Below are positions 1 through 11,106 of a stretch of 64,000 nucleotides of DNA, piece after piece. The DNA lies in contig CATIUR010000003.1 of the NCBI GenBank assembly GCA_949592205.1, forward strand, positions 153,640,759 through 153,704,758, written 5' to 3'. The translations under genes and the position numbers were made by a program. Every line of letters begins with the position of its first letter. The stretch's first letter is position 1. The stretch is from Helichrysum umbraculigerum (Eukaryota > Streptophyta > Magnoliopsida > Asterales > Asteraceae). Under the pieces are notes generated by a model. The model ran no database searches and was not told where the DNA came from. It worked only from the letters and a program-made list of their open reading frames with translations.

Positions 1-1767
1 GACAAAACTAGTACACATATTTCTAATATATGTGTGTAATACGTATTAAACTCCACCAAACTTCCAGTATCATCGATTTAGAGCTGGAAAAAAAGATTTA
101 AACCCTAATTCAAACCCTAAATCATCAAATTTCTTGTGAAATCAATTAGTATTTTCTCTGTTCTTGGTTTGTACGATCTAAACCACGCACAGGAACAACT
201 CTTGAGTTATGAAATGAGTATTCAAGCAAAATTGAAGCCATAGAACTTCGAATTAAGCTTCTAAAACATGAAGTAATCATCCTTTGATCCTCTTAAACAC
301 TTTGTAAGTCTTAATTGCTTGATTTGTATAAACCTAGAAATTGGGGTTTTATGTATTCGATGAAATTAGCTTGATTAATCTTGAATTAAGACTGGTAATG
401 ATCTTATAGTTGTTAGTTAATGCTTATTTCATGATTATAACCTAAGTCCTAACTTAGAATTGAAGAAATTGATTAAGTGTTCAAGAGGTGTTCTTGAGAA
501 TTTGATGTATTGTTGATGTTAGAGATTAATAATCTTGTTAATGGTCTAATTATATTAGTTAACAATGATTAATGTGAATTAAGGTGATGAGGTGATTATA
601 ATGATTATAAAGTTGATAAATGATCATGAAAGTTTTAAGCTCATGTTAGTAGTATATGATGGATAATTGTTGTTAACATGAGTTAAGTATGATTACTCCA
701 ATGGGAGTGATAAATTGATGTTTTTGATTAGTTGAGATATATGATATGAATCCATGTAATTATGGATTGAGTGTTGATAATTGTGATTATTGTGTAAATT
801 TGTATAAATTGAATATTTTAGAGATTTGTTAGTATACACATTTTGGAATGAGATTGTATAGATTTTGAGACAAGTGACTAACTTGTGTTATTCTGTTGTA
901 TTCTCAGATATAGAGAAGACTCAGTGATATTAGACTACTGAGTGGACGACTGAGGTATTTGGTGAGTGGATCTGAAATCCTCAGTTTTACTTAGTTGTAA
1001 CAAGTTCGGTTATAACGGGTAAACGTATTATTACTACTTTTGGTTTGCCATGATGATTTTGGTTTAATAGTAATAATACTGTTGATAGACTGTTTAGTCT
1101 GATATGTTGATCTGGTTGAATATGTGATCACTTGATATTTGGCCTTCGGGCATCGGTGTATTGAGGTCAACATGTTGGTTGGGTTTGGTTACTATTGTAA
1201 GACGACAGGAATTTCCTTGTACTTATCGTTAATAGGAAATTAAGTCGTATGAGATTAGTACCAAACTATCGGTCTATTCTGTATCGGCCTTACAGATTGT
1301 GGTAAGTACTCTTGGTGAATCTCCGGGTATTATGAAATCTCAAGAGCCACCGATCCTCATTGATATGTTGTGTTATTGAGATGTTATCTCATTGAAATTA
1401 ATTGTGTGTTCTTGACTGAAGTTTTTTCCCCAAGAACCATCGATCTATTGTGATATGATTTGTTTACGATTATTTGTTGTAAACAAGATGGGTTATGCTA
1501 AGTTAAATTGTTGATTACTATTCACTCACTTAGCGTTATGCTAACCCCACCACCCCACTTCTTGCAGGTTATGGTTTTGATAGAATGGGATTGACAAGAA
1601 GTTTGACTGGAAGGAATGTTTGACAACTAGCGTTTACTCTGATGTTTGAGTTGTATAAAGCAGTGTTATCTTTTGTTTTCATATATCACCCAGTTTAGTG
1701 TACTTTGGTTGTATTTCATAAAACTAGTGTGAAACAGGTTTTGAAATATCATGTTTTAAGATGTCAA
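1..1767 (+). mobile_element. Truncated LTR of a Ty3/Gypsy element, sense orientation
   Basis: No believable ORF lies here. Near 1530-1570 the text runs CACTTAGCGTTATGCTAA and then a CTTGCAGG block, matching in order and spacing the sense-strand text of the Tekay-B LTRs near 53530-53575 and 60070-60115 (there on the minus strand). The leader-like part at 100-330 (AAACCCTAA stretches) also fits an LTR R/U5 region. The left end is cut by the window and the right end does not finish in the usual TGTTACA; it stops near a possible Helitron start. Family assignment is by eye from these short matches. Alternatively it is another long repeat with the same motif. Confidence 0.5.
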
Positions 1768-3029
1768 TCTTCTATCCCAACAATAAAAAATGGATAATTA
1801 GACTCTTATGTGGCAAATAGTTATGGTGCCACGTCACCCCTTTGACTTCCTTTTCCCGCCAAAAAGGATGGATGGGTTTCAATCCGTTTTTTACTTTTCT
1901 TATTTGGTCATTACTCATTAGATTGATAAATACGGAGTAAAATAAATATGTGCCTTAATAACCGTGCATCTTTTTTACTTGGCACTTTTCTTTTCCTAAC
2001 ATTTCAACTTATAACTTATGATCGGTTATTAGCAAAACTTTAACATGTCGTTATGGGTATTGATTTGGGGTTATCAATCTTAACAAATTAATGTATCTAA
2101 TAATCACGATGCTTCTTCAAATGGGATCAACGTATGAGTTCTATCATCATTCCTGATCGAAAGTAATTTGATTGTTTGTGGTTCCATTCATGATCCGTTA
2201 ATCCCACCAATAGTTAATCGATTTTCATTAGTTGTGAATCCGTTCTGACTAACTCCGTTAGTGACTTCTCTTATCGATTCAAGGTTTGTTCCTTTCTCAT
2301 TAATATATCGTCAATCATAATATTTTTGTTTCTCAATTCTATTGCAATTGTTATATTTCGATTCTTAACGGGCTTTCTATTTTTAGTGTCGCTTATCTGC
2401 TTTTGATTCTATCCCAAGAAATATTGATTTCAACCATGAGTTTTATGTATCATGGGTTAGTATATTAACATATTTTAAAATCACATTAGGAGTATTATTT
2501 TTTCAAGGACTTTAATTATACTTTATTTCTAGGTGTTGTATTAGAAGAATCACATTTATGTGTTTTGTCTAAAAATAAGTACATAAGCAAACACGTTTAT
2601 GACTTTTGATGCTCTACTTTTGAATTCCTTTTGGCCAACTCTTGATGCATAGTTGTTAAAGATTAAATCCTGAACTTAAAGTCGATGGTATTTGACTATT
2701 TTCATGATACATGCATGATAAACAAACACGTCAGTACAATTAGGTGTAATAAACAGGATCATTATTTTTAAACCTTTGTAGAAAACAATATCTTAACATC
2801 TTCAACATCAATATAAATTACCGTCACTTAAGTTCTCTTACTTTAATATCTTAACATCAATATAAATTATATATTTAAGGGACATATACACGATAGTGGT
2901 GATGGGAAGGATTGAGAGTGTTGTAATGTACCAATGATTTTGTAACCTCATTATTACAAAACAGTTAGATACATTTTTGCATATTCAATTACTTTAGTAC
3001 AACCGTGCATCGCATGGGTAGTGATCTAC
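1768..3029 (+). mobile_element. Possible small non-autonomous Helitron remnant
   Basis: The left edge reads TCTTCTATCCCAACAATAAA, similar in style to the 5' end of the better supported Helitron at 26479 (TCTATAAATAAAAATAAA). The right edge has a short hairpin at 3003-3018 (CCGTGC loop GCATGG, one G-T pair) followed after about 10 nt by CTAC then T, close to the canonical CTRR-T end but not exact. No Rep or helicase coding is visible. If real, it is an old decayed copy that truncated the LTR on its left. Confidence 0.35.
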
Positions 3030-3334
3030 TATTATAAGTATAAATGATGAAATTTGGACTGACGCTTCCGATGTATTATATTTAAATGATTGTAAATGAA
3101 GGGTGTTATATTTTCATTTTTGAAAAGTGTAGTAATCAAGAAAGTTCGGGACTTTATTATCTCTGGTCTGGTGATCGGGTATACATTTATGATTACAAGC
3201 AAAAAAAAATTTAACAACGTATTTGAATTAAAAACCAACTAGCAAGAAGCTAGAAAAAAATTTATAATGGGAGGAAATTGGATCACTAGTCCACTCAATC
3301 CAATTGACATTCACATTACAACATCTACTATTTA
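3030..3334. other. Intergenic spacer, nothing recognised
   Basis: AT-rich DNA between the possible Helitron and the hAT element. Short ORFs here do not look like protein genes. Confidence 0.6.
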
Positions 3335-3359
3335 TCCATAGATAGACATGCACAGCGAA

Positions 3360-3547
3360 ACCGGGTTCAAGAACCCGACCCGAAAAAAAACCGAACCCGA
3401 ACCGGTCAAAACCGGTTTTGACCAAAACCGGTTCGGGTTATACCCAACCCGTAGGTTTGAAACTGGTTTGACATTTGGACCGTTGGAACCGGTTAGGAAC
3501 CGGTTTGACCGGAACCGGTTTGAAAACCGGTTTGAAACCGGTTTTTT
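3360..3547. repeat. Left subterminal repeat block of the hAT element
   Basis: Many short copies of AACCGGTTT, AACCCGAACCGG and AAAACCGGTTTTGACC in both orientations lie just inside the left terminus. Subterminal motif clusters in hAT elements are known transposase-binding regions; that role here is inferred. Confidence 0.8.
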
Positions 3548-3631
3548 GATTTTTTGAAAAAAATAGCCGTTTGGCTCACTTTCTAGCCGTTTTTATGGTT
3601 TTTTTTTTACATTTTTGCCATTCCAAATAAC

Positions 3632-3639
3632 TATAAATA
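3632..3639 (+). promoter_or_regulatory. TATA box of the hAT transposase gene
   Basis: TATAAATA lies 92 bp before the start codon, leaving room for a leader of roughly 60 nt. It follows a T-rich stretch. Confidence 0.6.
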
Positions 3640-3730
3640 CAAGGCTTGAGTTTAGGTTCATTCACAACTTCCAAACACTCATACATATCTACAAAAACTC
3701 AAAAAACTCAAAAACGCAAACTATATTCTC

Positions 3731-5842
3731 ATGGCAACTCAATCTTCTTCGGCTTCCCATGGTGTTGGTTCTTCAAATGCACCAACGATTGTGAAACAAT
3801 TGCCCAACAAAAGAAATCCGGAGATTTGGAGTGCTTACGACAAAGTGTTGTTGTCGGATGGTTCGATTAAAGCGCATTGTAAACGTTGTAAGTTGTTCTT
3901 CAAACCCGACTCCAACACCACCTTGAAAAATCATACCGAGAAGCATTGTGCGGGACTCAAAGGTAATCCGGAAGCAAGTGGGCAATCTTCGATGGCACGA
4001 GATGGTTCTATATTTACATACGATGTGGAACGGTGTCGACAAGCTTTTGCGGGTTATGTAATTCAAGAAGCTTTGCCTTTCAACCACTTCGACAACCCTC
4101 GGCTTACTAGGGTGATTCAAACCACTCTTCAACCGCGATATAACAATGTAAGTCGTACTACTCTTAAACGCGATGCCCTTAAATTGTGGAAAGATGCTAA
4201 AAAACAACTAAAAATCGGTTTTGAAAATTTAAATACATGTGTATCATTAACAACCGATGTTTGGTCGGCTCCTCATGGTTTGCCCGGTTCGTACCTTTGT
4301 GTAACCGCACATTGGGTTGATCCCGCAACTTGGCAAATGATGAAACGTACCATTGCTTTTGAAGACTTTGAGTATCCTCACACGGGTCAAAACTTATTTT
4401 ACATGTTACGAAGTGTGATTAAAATGTTTAAATTGGAAGAAAAGGTTTTTTCAATATCTTTTGACAACGCTAGTAATAATACACTTGCCGTTTCAAAATT
4501 AATACTAAAATACGCACCACCATTGAAGGGCATTTTTTATCATAGTCGATGTGTTGCACACATCATTAACTTGGTTGTGCAAGCCGGACTAGCGGTTGAA
4601 GATGTAGACGAAGTAAAAACGAGATTTAAATCTATGTTGCAAGACGTTTTTCAAAAGGGTAAAGCTAGATACAAATCTTATATGAAATTGTGCAATGATA
4701 CGAATTCTATTTTTTTAACCCCTAATTGGGACATGCCCGTTAGATGGAATTCGACCTACCATATGTTTGTATGTGGTTTACGCCAACGCGATACTTTACA
4801 AGTTTTTCATGATCATCTTGTTACAAAAGGCCATGCAACACCATTTCCAATCATATATTGGGAGTATATTAAAAAGATTGTCGAATTGCTCAAACTTTTC
4901 AAAACCGCGACTACTTTGTTATCGGGTGTTTATTATCCAACTAGCCATTTGGTGCTTAATCAAATTTGGTTAATGACTACAAAATTAAACGACTACGTGT
5001 ATGAAGGTCCTATATTTGAAGAAATGGTGGCTCCCATGAAAGAAAAACTAAAAAAATATTTTCAAGAAATGCCACCGGTAATTACTTGTTCCGCCGCAAT
5101 GAACCCTTGTTTAAACGTTACCGGGGTAGAAATGCTTATCGATAACATTTGTCACAATTTGGATTTGAATGAGGCCGACCCATTGTTTTCACATAATGCA
5201 AAAACGGATTTTAACAAATGTTTGGGAGATTTATTTGGCGTATATTTTCAAAAATATAGTTCAACCACACATGTGTCCGGTAGTACGGCTAACCCAATGT
5301 TTTCTTCATCTTCTTCTAGCAATCCAATGCTAAACTTTTATAATAGTTTAAGACAAGAAAACAATAAACGGGCAAGAGGTGATGGTAACCAAAATACCAC
5401 TAACGAATATGGGAGATATACGACCACGGATTTTTTGGCCACTATTCTACCCAATGAGTTCGAACAATTTGATATTTTGGCTTGGTGGAAAGAGAGGGAA
5501 TCTCAATTTCCCATTCTAGCCATCATGGCCCGAGATTTACTAACCGTCCAAGCTTCAACGGTAGCTTCGGAATCCGCTTTTTCTCTTAGTGGCAGGGTAT
5601 TATCTATACGAAGAACAAGACTCACACCGGCCTCCTTAGAGATGTGCATTTGCTTGAAGGATCACTTGGACGCCGCGGAACGCATACAAAATGTATCAAG
5701 TCTTGAAGGTGAAATGGAATACGAAGAAGACATACACAATATCGAGGTGGAAGAAGGTGTAACAATATCACTTTCCGACGAAGAAATTGCTCTTGATCAA
5801 GCTTCGCGCGAGGCTACCTCCGAAGAAGATTTCGACTTTTGA
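3731..5842 (+). CDS. hAT transposase, BED-finger / RICESLEEPER-like (703 aa)
   Basis: This would be a nuclear DNA transposase that cuts and pastes the surrounding element. Domains in order: an N-terminal BED-type zinc finger (C50, C53, H68, H72 or C73); the RNase H-like catalytic fold with TTDVWS (D176) and SFDNASNN (D245); the hAT C-x-x-H motif at 274-277 (CVAH); a helical insertion; a low-complexity serine run near 525-530; and the C-terminal hAT dimerisation region at about 565-645, including VASESAFS with the presumed catalytic E614. Length is typical for plant full-length hAT transposases. The ATG is the first in frame after the TATA box. No frameshift, stop or intron is seen, so it may be functional. 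Catalytic residue assignment follows family knowledge and was not modelled. Confidence 0.93.
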   Translation: MATQSSSASHGVGSSNAPTIVKQLPNKRNPEIWSAYDKVLLSDGSIKAHCKRCKLFFKPDSNTTLKNHTEKHCAGLKGNPEASGQSSMARDGSIFTYDVERCRQAFAGYVIQEALPFNHFDNPRLTRVIQTTLQPRYNNVSRTTLKRDALKLWKDAKKQLKIGFENLNTCVSLTTDVWSAPHGLPGSYLCVTAHWVDPATWQMMKRTIAFEDFEYPHTGQNLFYMLRSVIKMFKLEEKVFSISFDNASNNTLAVSKLILKYAPPLKGIFYHSRCVAHIINLVVQAGLAVEDVDEVKTRFKSMLQDVFQKGKARYKSYMKLCNDTNSIFLTPNWDMPVRWNSTYHMFVCGLRQRDTLQVFHDHLVTKGHATPFPIIYWEYIKKIVELLKLFKTATTLLSGVYYPTSHLVLNQIWLMTTKLNDYVYEGPIFEEMVAPMKEKLKKYFQEMPPVITCSAAMNPCLNVTGVEMLIDNICHNLDLNEADPLFSHNAKTDFNKCLGDLFGVYFQKYSSTTHVSGSTANPMFSSSSSSNPMLNFYNSLRQENNKRARGDGNQNTTNEYGRYTTTDFLATILPNEFEQFDILAWWKERESQFPILAIMARDLLTVQASTVASESAFSLSGRVLSIRRTRLTPASLEMCICLKDHLDAAERIQNVSSLEGEMEYEEDIHNIEVEEGVTISLSDEEIALDQASREATSEEDFDF

Positions 5843-6024
5843 AGATTAATACAAGTTGAAGATTACTACACGATTACATTTTCGGGTGATGGCCATGCCG
5901 AAGCTCGAAATGTATTCGTTGGTATATTTTATATTTTTAGTTGTAATTGTATTATGAAGACTTAGAAGACTTTTGTTTAAGTTATTATTCAATTACGTTT
6001 GTATTACTAATGTTCTACCAATTC

Positions 6025-6030
6025 AATAAA
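6025..6030 (+). terminator. Polyadenylation signal of the hAT transposase
   Basis: AATAAA followed by a run of A, 183 bp after the stop codon and before the tandem repeats begin. Confidence 0.5.
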
Positions 6031-6214
6031 AAAAAATTTGCTCCAAACATTGTTTATCCTTAAAAAGCCTAACGCTAAAACGTGTTTGATAAATGCAAGG
6101 AAGTTTTTACTAAACACACGGAAATGTACAACTCTTTATGCATACAGTATCACTTTTTATGCACATGTTTCCTTGCATTTAGTAAAACATTCCTTGAAAG
6201 TATCAACTCACTTT

Positions 6215-6868
6215 GAATTATATAGAATTTTCGGATTCAATAATATTTTTAAGGAGATTTAGAAGCCTTTTGGTTATGTTATTGATCAATTATGTTTCCA
6301 TTACTAATGTTCTACAAAGTTAAGGAAAAAAATTTGGCCCAAACGTTGCTTTTCATTAAAACGCTTAACGCCCTAACGTTTATGAATTATATAGAATTTT
6401 CGGATTCAATAATATTTTTAAGGAGATTTAGAAGCCTTTTGGTTATGTTATTGATCAATTATGTTTCCATTACTAATGTTCTACAAAGTTAATGAAAAAA
6501 ATTTGGCTCAAACGTTGCTTTTCATTAAAACGCTTAACGCCCTAACGTTTATGAATTATATAGAATTTTCGGATTCAATAATATTTTTAAGGAGATTTAG
6601 AAGCCTTTTGGTTATGTTATTGATCAATTATGTTTCCATTACTAATGTTCTACAAAGTTAAGGAAAAAATTTGGCCCAAACGTTGCTTTTCATTAAAACG
6701 CTTAACGCCCTAACGTTTATGAATTATATAGAATTTTCGGATTCAATAATATTTTTAAGGAGATTTAGAAGCCTTTTGGTTACGTTATTGATCAATTATG
6801 TTTCCATTACTAATGTTCTACAAAGTTAATGAAAAAAATTTGGCCCAAACGTTGCTTTTCCTTAAAAC
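6215..6868. repeat. Four-copy 168-169-bp tandem repeat inside the hAT element
   Basis: Units start at 6215, 6384, 6553 and 6721 with GAATTATATAGAATTTTCGG and are nearly identical; the last is partial. A clearly diverged partial copy lies at about 5985-6080, so the array probably grew from the 3' flank of the transposase gene. The short ORFs at 6292, 6461 and 6798 are one chance frame repeated with the unit and are not genes. Confidence 0.9.
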
Positions 6869-6903
6869 GAAGACTTGCGAGCGAAAATACGATTTTTATA
6901 AAA

Positions 6904-7090
6904 AAAACCGGTTTGAAACCGGTTTTGAACCCGAACCGGTTTGGACCCTACCCAAACCGGTTTGGGTCGGGTTGGGGTTTTGAGGTGCCCAAATCGGGTT
7001 GAACCCGAACCGGTTTTGGGCCAAACCGGTTTTGACCAAGTTTGACCAAAACCGGTTTCGGGTCGGGTCGGGTATTCCTAAAACCAGGTT
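6904..7090. repeat. Right subterminal repeat block of the hAT element
   Basis: Dense AACCGGTTT, GGTCGGGT and AAAACCGGTTTTGACC motifs mirror the left block in inverted orientation. They end about 13 bp before the right terminus. Confidence 0.8.
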
Positions 7091-7111
7091 TTGCGCATCT
7101 CTATCCATAGA

Positions 7112-7744
7112 TACGAAAATAGTATGTCTTCTCGGCTTCTTATCTTGAACTTTCAATTTTAAGAGACTACGAAAAACGAATTACGATGTTTAGTTTTCAC
7201 ATAAAAGTGTGATGACTAGATACGTTAAAACCTTATAAAAGAGGTGAATGAAGTAGGTTTTTCTTTTGTTCCCCTTTATTTTATGTTTTAGTACTGCATT
7301 AAAAATACATCGTTACTCGACACTTGGAAAAAGAATGATCAACTTTTTTAAGCCCAAATTATGTTACTTGTTTCTGAAATACAATCATTGCCTTTCGTGA
7401 AAGAAAACATTAACTTGCAAAAAGGATTCGCTTTTCATCTTATGAGATGAAAAGAGCGTAGCACTGCACCGCAAACCCAAATAAAGGTTTCATGTATGCC
7501 TAACGTCTTTACAAACACAAGATGAACAAGTAGAACCATATGCAAAAGCAAGAAGCCAAGAACTCATGATCCATAACAGAAGAGCATAAAAGCAACCACT
7601 AGGTACAATTTTAGTTCATTTTCAACATCCAAAATCATATGCAAAAAGATAAAGAAATGTTCAAATCTGGTAACAAGTCCAATCCTTGATAGCCCAAAAT
7701 TAAATCTTGATAACTTGTACACCATCTACCCATCCATACTTCAC
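7112..7744 (-). other. 3' flank and probable 3' UTR of the CYSTM gene
   Basis: On the minus strand this region follows the TGA stop. The first 250-300 bp are T-rich and fit a plant 3' UTR; the rest has no ORF worth calling. No single polyadenylation signal stands out. The hAT transposon begins at the far end. Confidence 0.5.
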
Positions 7745-10346
7745 TCAAAAGCAGGCATCCAACAGGCAGCAGCAACACAGAGCAGCCAAACTGCACACAA
7801 TCACCATTAACAAAGTCAAAACTTTGACCTACTAAAAGAAACCAAATTAACAAAAGGGTGCTCAAACATTTATAACCTCCTAAACCACTTTTGCAACATC
7901 AATTGCATCGTTTTTATTGTGAGTTTCCACGATCATATTTACTATTTTAATATTTCATGGACTGTGTAGCAAAAAAAAAAAAAAACCAAGACACCTTACG
8001 GGGTATGACCAGTTTGACCGACCTATTACCCAACCTAACCATTTTCTATAACGTATACAATATCCTTTCGCTATTTGGTCCTCATTGTGATTCCCATATT
8101 CATATCTACTCACTTTACATGTATAAAAACTGATATCACATTTTGTTACTTCAAACCATATAAGGTTATGGGTGTTAATATGAATCTCATCATGCATACA
8201 CGAAAAAGGAAGTATTTTTATACTTCTCGCTGCATGTATAAACCCAAGACCCGCAAAAAAAACGATACCTCAGTTATAAAAGCAGATATTATTTGAAGAA
8301 CCACATTTGTGCTATAAACATCAATGTGGTCATATGTTTAATGTATCCTTCCTAAATGGTAACCATATCAAACTAGAAACTTAAGGGCAAGTCATTCTAC
8401 ATAATAATGAGCATTCAATGTAGCATAAACGTGCACGAGTCATACTCAATTACGTAAACAAAAGTGCACACTTCTTCCACCAAGTCCAGATAAGGTCTAT
8501 TCACATAACACACAAAATTATCATACGAAACTTTATAAGATCACATTATAAGAATGGAAAATGATTCATAAGGCTATAAACATGATCCTAAAATGCACGC
8601 CTAACAAACGGATATAATTACTCATACATTATGAATAAATTTTCATTTTTCAATATATTAAATTAATCACCCTTCACTAAACAACTTATAAATCTTAGTT
8701 AATGATCAAGCACTTGGACTTGAAATTAAAACCACTAAACACTTAGGCTCCGTTTGGTTCACAGAATGTTTGTGAAGGAATTGGAATTTGAAGGAATTGG
8801 AATTAGAATTATCAGATTCCGTTATTTTACATAATCTTGTTTGGTTCATATATTCCCCAACGCTTGGAATGTTAATATTATCTGATGACAAAATTACCCT
8901 TCAATTTATGAATAATTATTTTATAAACCTTCTAATCCTAGTAACCACCATCATTACCTGCTACTAGATGTAACCCATCAATAAATTGAAACACCACCAA
9001 AACCCATTACTGTGAACTAGCACCCTATATAACCATAGACCATTGACAAATAAAATTACTACCTACAGAGTACAGACATCGTAAATTAGGATATCTAAAA
9101 GTTACTAGCATATCTAAAAGGAAAAAGAAGAATCTTGAAGAAGAGAGATAGACCACAAAAACCTAGAAGCCCAAATTGACAAAAAGTAAGAAGACGTAAG
9201 CAAATCGGTGATGACCGGTGTTGGTGGTGTTCACTGGCGCGATGGTGTGGTGGTGGTGCGATGTTAACTGATGCAACGGTGGAGGGATGGTGATGGGTGC
9301 GATGATGGCGGTGGTGGTGCGATGTTGACTAGTGCCCCGGTGGTGGTGAATGGTGCAACAGTGGGATGGTGACTGGCCGGACAACCTCGAGGTGGCCGGA
9401 GGTGGAGAAGGTCACCTGGTTCAGAAATGGGGAAGATATAGGTTTGGAAGATTGAGTTGTAATTTGTAAATTTAATTTGAGGGTTTTTTTGGTAAATCGG
9501 TTACATTCCTTTGAAAGTTTGGCATGTCCTTCAATAAACCAAAGGAAAGTTGAATTCCCTTAACTGAGTGAATGTGAAGGAATCTTAACAATTAAAGTTC
9601 CTTTAATTTTCCAACCAAACAAAACATAGAATGGAATCTGAAGGAATTCAAATTCCAATTCCATCCAATTCCTTCCAATTATTTGAACCAAACATGGCCT
9701 TAGTCATCAAACTTAAAGATCCAATGATAGGAAGTGCAAAAGACTGTTTTACCCTTGTGCATTAAATTGTTTTACCGGAAATCACATACTTAATTTCAAA
9801 ACAAAAACATCACGATCTGTGCTAATATCAATAGCAGATATTTTAGCAAGAATATCATGATTTGTGCTAAAATCAACAAAAAAATCGGACCAAAACACAC
9901 ATAACATCTTTCACATAAAAAAAATACAAACACCAATCAATCTAGATCCGATCCTTACTCTAACCAATTTAACAATTACATGCATTGATAAAGAAGCGAT
10001 AAATAGAGAGGGGTAAATTAGTAAATTACCATCCTTCCATAAAACCGACACTTTGTTGCTGTTGTTGTTGAGGAGGTGGAGCACCGTACTGAGGGGCATA
10101 CTGTGGTGGATAACCTTGTTGCGGTGGGTATCCTTGTTGCGGATACGCGGGTGGTGGGTATGCATCTTTCGGGTATCCTTCCGGTGGATATCCTACAATC
10201 AACCAAACACCATTCAAAACCCTAATCCACAGATGATGCATATTTAATCTAACCGTAAAACAACATCAAATTATTAACACAATTAAAGACATACCTTGTG
10301 GTGGTGGAGCACCAACAGGAGGTTGGCCTTGATTGTAGTAACTCAT
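7745..10346 (-). CDS. CYSTM-family cysteine-rich transmembrane protein, 3 exons (86 aa)
   Basis: This is the only ordinary plant gene recognised. Minus-strand exons are 10346-10295, 10192-10030 and 7790-7745; all junctions are GT-AG and the total is 261 nt, in frame. The product starts MSYYNQGQPP, has a Pro/Tyr/Gln-rich middle built from GYPP, GYPQ and AYPP repeats with a run of Q, and ends in the CYSTM module CLAALCCCCLLDACF directly before the stop. Family members are small stress-linked, membrane-associated proteins; the Cys-rich tail is the membrane segment. The last 46-nt exon is easily missed because intron 2 is about 2.24 kb and holds a Harbinger-type element. The start is supported by a TATA box about 70 bp upstream and family-typical MSYYNQ. 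The exact membrane and physiological role is not shown here. Confidence 0.9.
8746..9699. mobile_element. PIF/Harbinger-type non-autonomous element (954 bp)
   Basis: The TSD TTA is present at 8743-8745 and 9700-9702. Terminal inverted repeats begin GGCTCCGTTTGGTTCA on the left and GGCCATGTTTGGTTCA on the right; imperfect homology continues inward through GGAATTGGAATTTGAAGGAATT-like text. TTA TSDs and such ends fit Tourist/PIF-Harbinger elements. The interior has a GTGGTG-rich tract (9200-9380) but no transposase. It lies entirely within intron 2 of the CYSTM gene. Confidence 0.85.
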
Positions 10347-10662
10347 GATTTTTGTTGAAAAAAAAAAAAAATTGATTCGAGTGATGAGGTTTGTAAATGG
10401 TGGAATTGGGGGTTTTTATAAAGTGAGGGGAAAAAAAGGTTTTATATAAATAAATAAAAAGAAAAGTGAAAAAAGTGTTGGTGTGTGTACGTCACGCACT
10501 GGCGGTTTAAAGGTGAGAGGAGTGGGGTAACGTAAGCGCGTGGGATACGCGTGAGTGGATAGATGACATATGATGGATGATCCTCTGTCTTTGAATTAAA
10601 GTATGAAACAAACAACGAGTGGGAATTTAATTGAAAGGGATTTTGTTGCAATTCCCTGTGGA
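10347..10662 (-). promoter_or_regulatory. 5' UTR and proximal promoter of the CYSTM gene
   Basis: On the minus strand a TATAAAA box occupies 10414-10420, about 70 bp before the ATG. Farther upstream are a TGACGT core (about 10488-10496) and two CGCG-type boxes near 10537-10555 (GCGCGTG, ACGCGTG), motifs often bound by bZIP or CAMTA factors; their use here is inference. The MULE TSD starts at 10663, so only about 320 bp of native upstream DNA separates the ATG from the transposon. Confidence 0.6.
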
Positions 10663-10753
10663 TTTTATTAAGGGAAATTAAAAAAAATACCACTTTTTTT
10701 AGAGATATATATCGTTTTGCCATCCCGAAAAAAAAATTGACGATATACCACAC

Positions 10754-11086
10754 GAAATCGCAAATCGCAAATTTGCGATTTGCGATCCAGCATGTTGCGT
10801 TTGCGACCCGTTCACCGAGCGAGAAGTGTCCGGGATGTACGTGCCATCGCAAATCGCAAAGCGCAAGCTTGCGATTTGCGATTTGCGCTTTACCGAGTCG
10901 TGAACGAGAGCGCAACGTGTTACCGATGACTTGATCCAGAATACCCGGTAAACGCAAATCGCAAAGGGCAAGTTTGCGATTTGCGGATTACCTATACCCG
11001 AGTCGTGAACGAGATCGCGATGGTTACCGATGACGTGAACCCGGTAAACGCAAATCGCAAATCGCATATTTGCGATTTGCGATTTA
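10754..11086. repeat. Left-end array of four phased palindromes (GCAAATCG family)
   Basis: Palindromes built from GCAAATCGCAAA and its complement TTTGCGATTTGC are centred near 10771, 10868, 10970 and 11067, about 97-102 bp apart. Spacers share phrases such as ACCGAGTCGTGAACGAG. A weaker fifth unit lies at 11219-11247. They are candidate transposase-binding sites and can form hairpins. Confidence 0.9.
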
Positions 11087-11106
11087 CCTCCGCTCGTTAT
11101 TTTAAA

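Larger units (their letters stand above)
3343..7103 (+). mobile_element. Complete hAT DNA transposon (3761 bp)
   Basis: The direct repeat TCCATAGA at 3335-3342 and 7104-7111 is a perfect 8-bp TSD, the hallmark length for hAT elements. The termini are imperfect inverted repeats: left TAGACATGCACAGCGAAACC, right (reverse complement) TAGAGATGCGCAAAACCTGG. Inside come a subterminal repeat block, a TATA box, an uninterrupted 703-aa transposase ORF, a polyadenylation signal, a 169-bp tandem repeat and a second subterminal block. The perfect TSD and open ORF suggest a fairly recent and possibly autonomous copy. It sits about 640 bp beyond the stop codon of the CYSTM gene on the opposite strand. Confidence 0.95.

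Noticed and set aside
6292..6983. Three similar ORFs starting MFPLLMFYKV
   Set aside because: They repeat with the 169-bp tandem unit and are a chance open frame.
9163..9384. 73-codon His/Thr-rich ORF on the minus strand
   Set aside because: It is the GTGGTG-rich interior of the Harbinger-type element.
10442..11067. ORFs of 120-170 codons in the left MULE end
   Set aside because: They follow the GCAAATCG palindromes (IANRKFAICD-type peptides repeat in all frames) and recur at the right end, so they are repeat artefacts.
10754..11086. Regularly spaced repeats looking like a CRISPR array
   Set aside because: Plant nuclear DNA, palindromic units with related spacers, and a mirror copy at the other transposon end; these are terminal arrays of a MULE.
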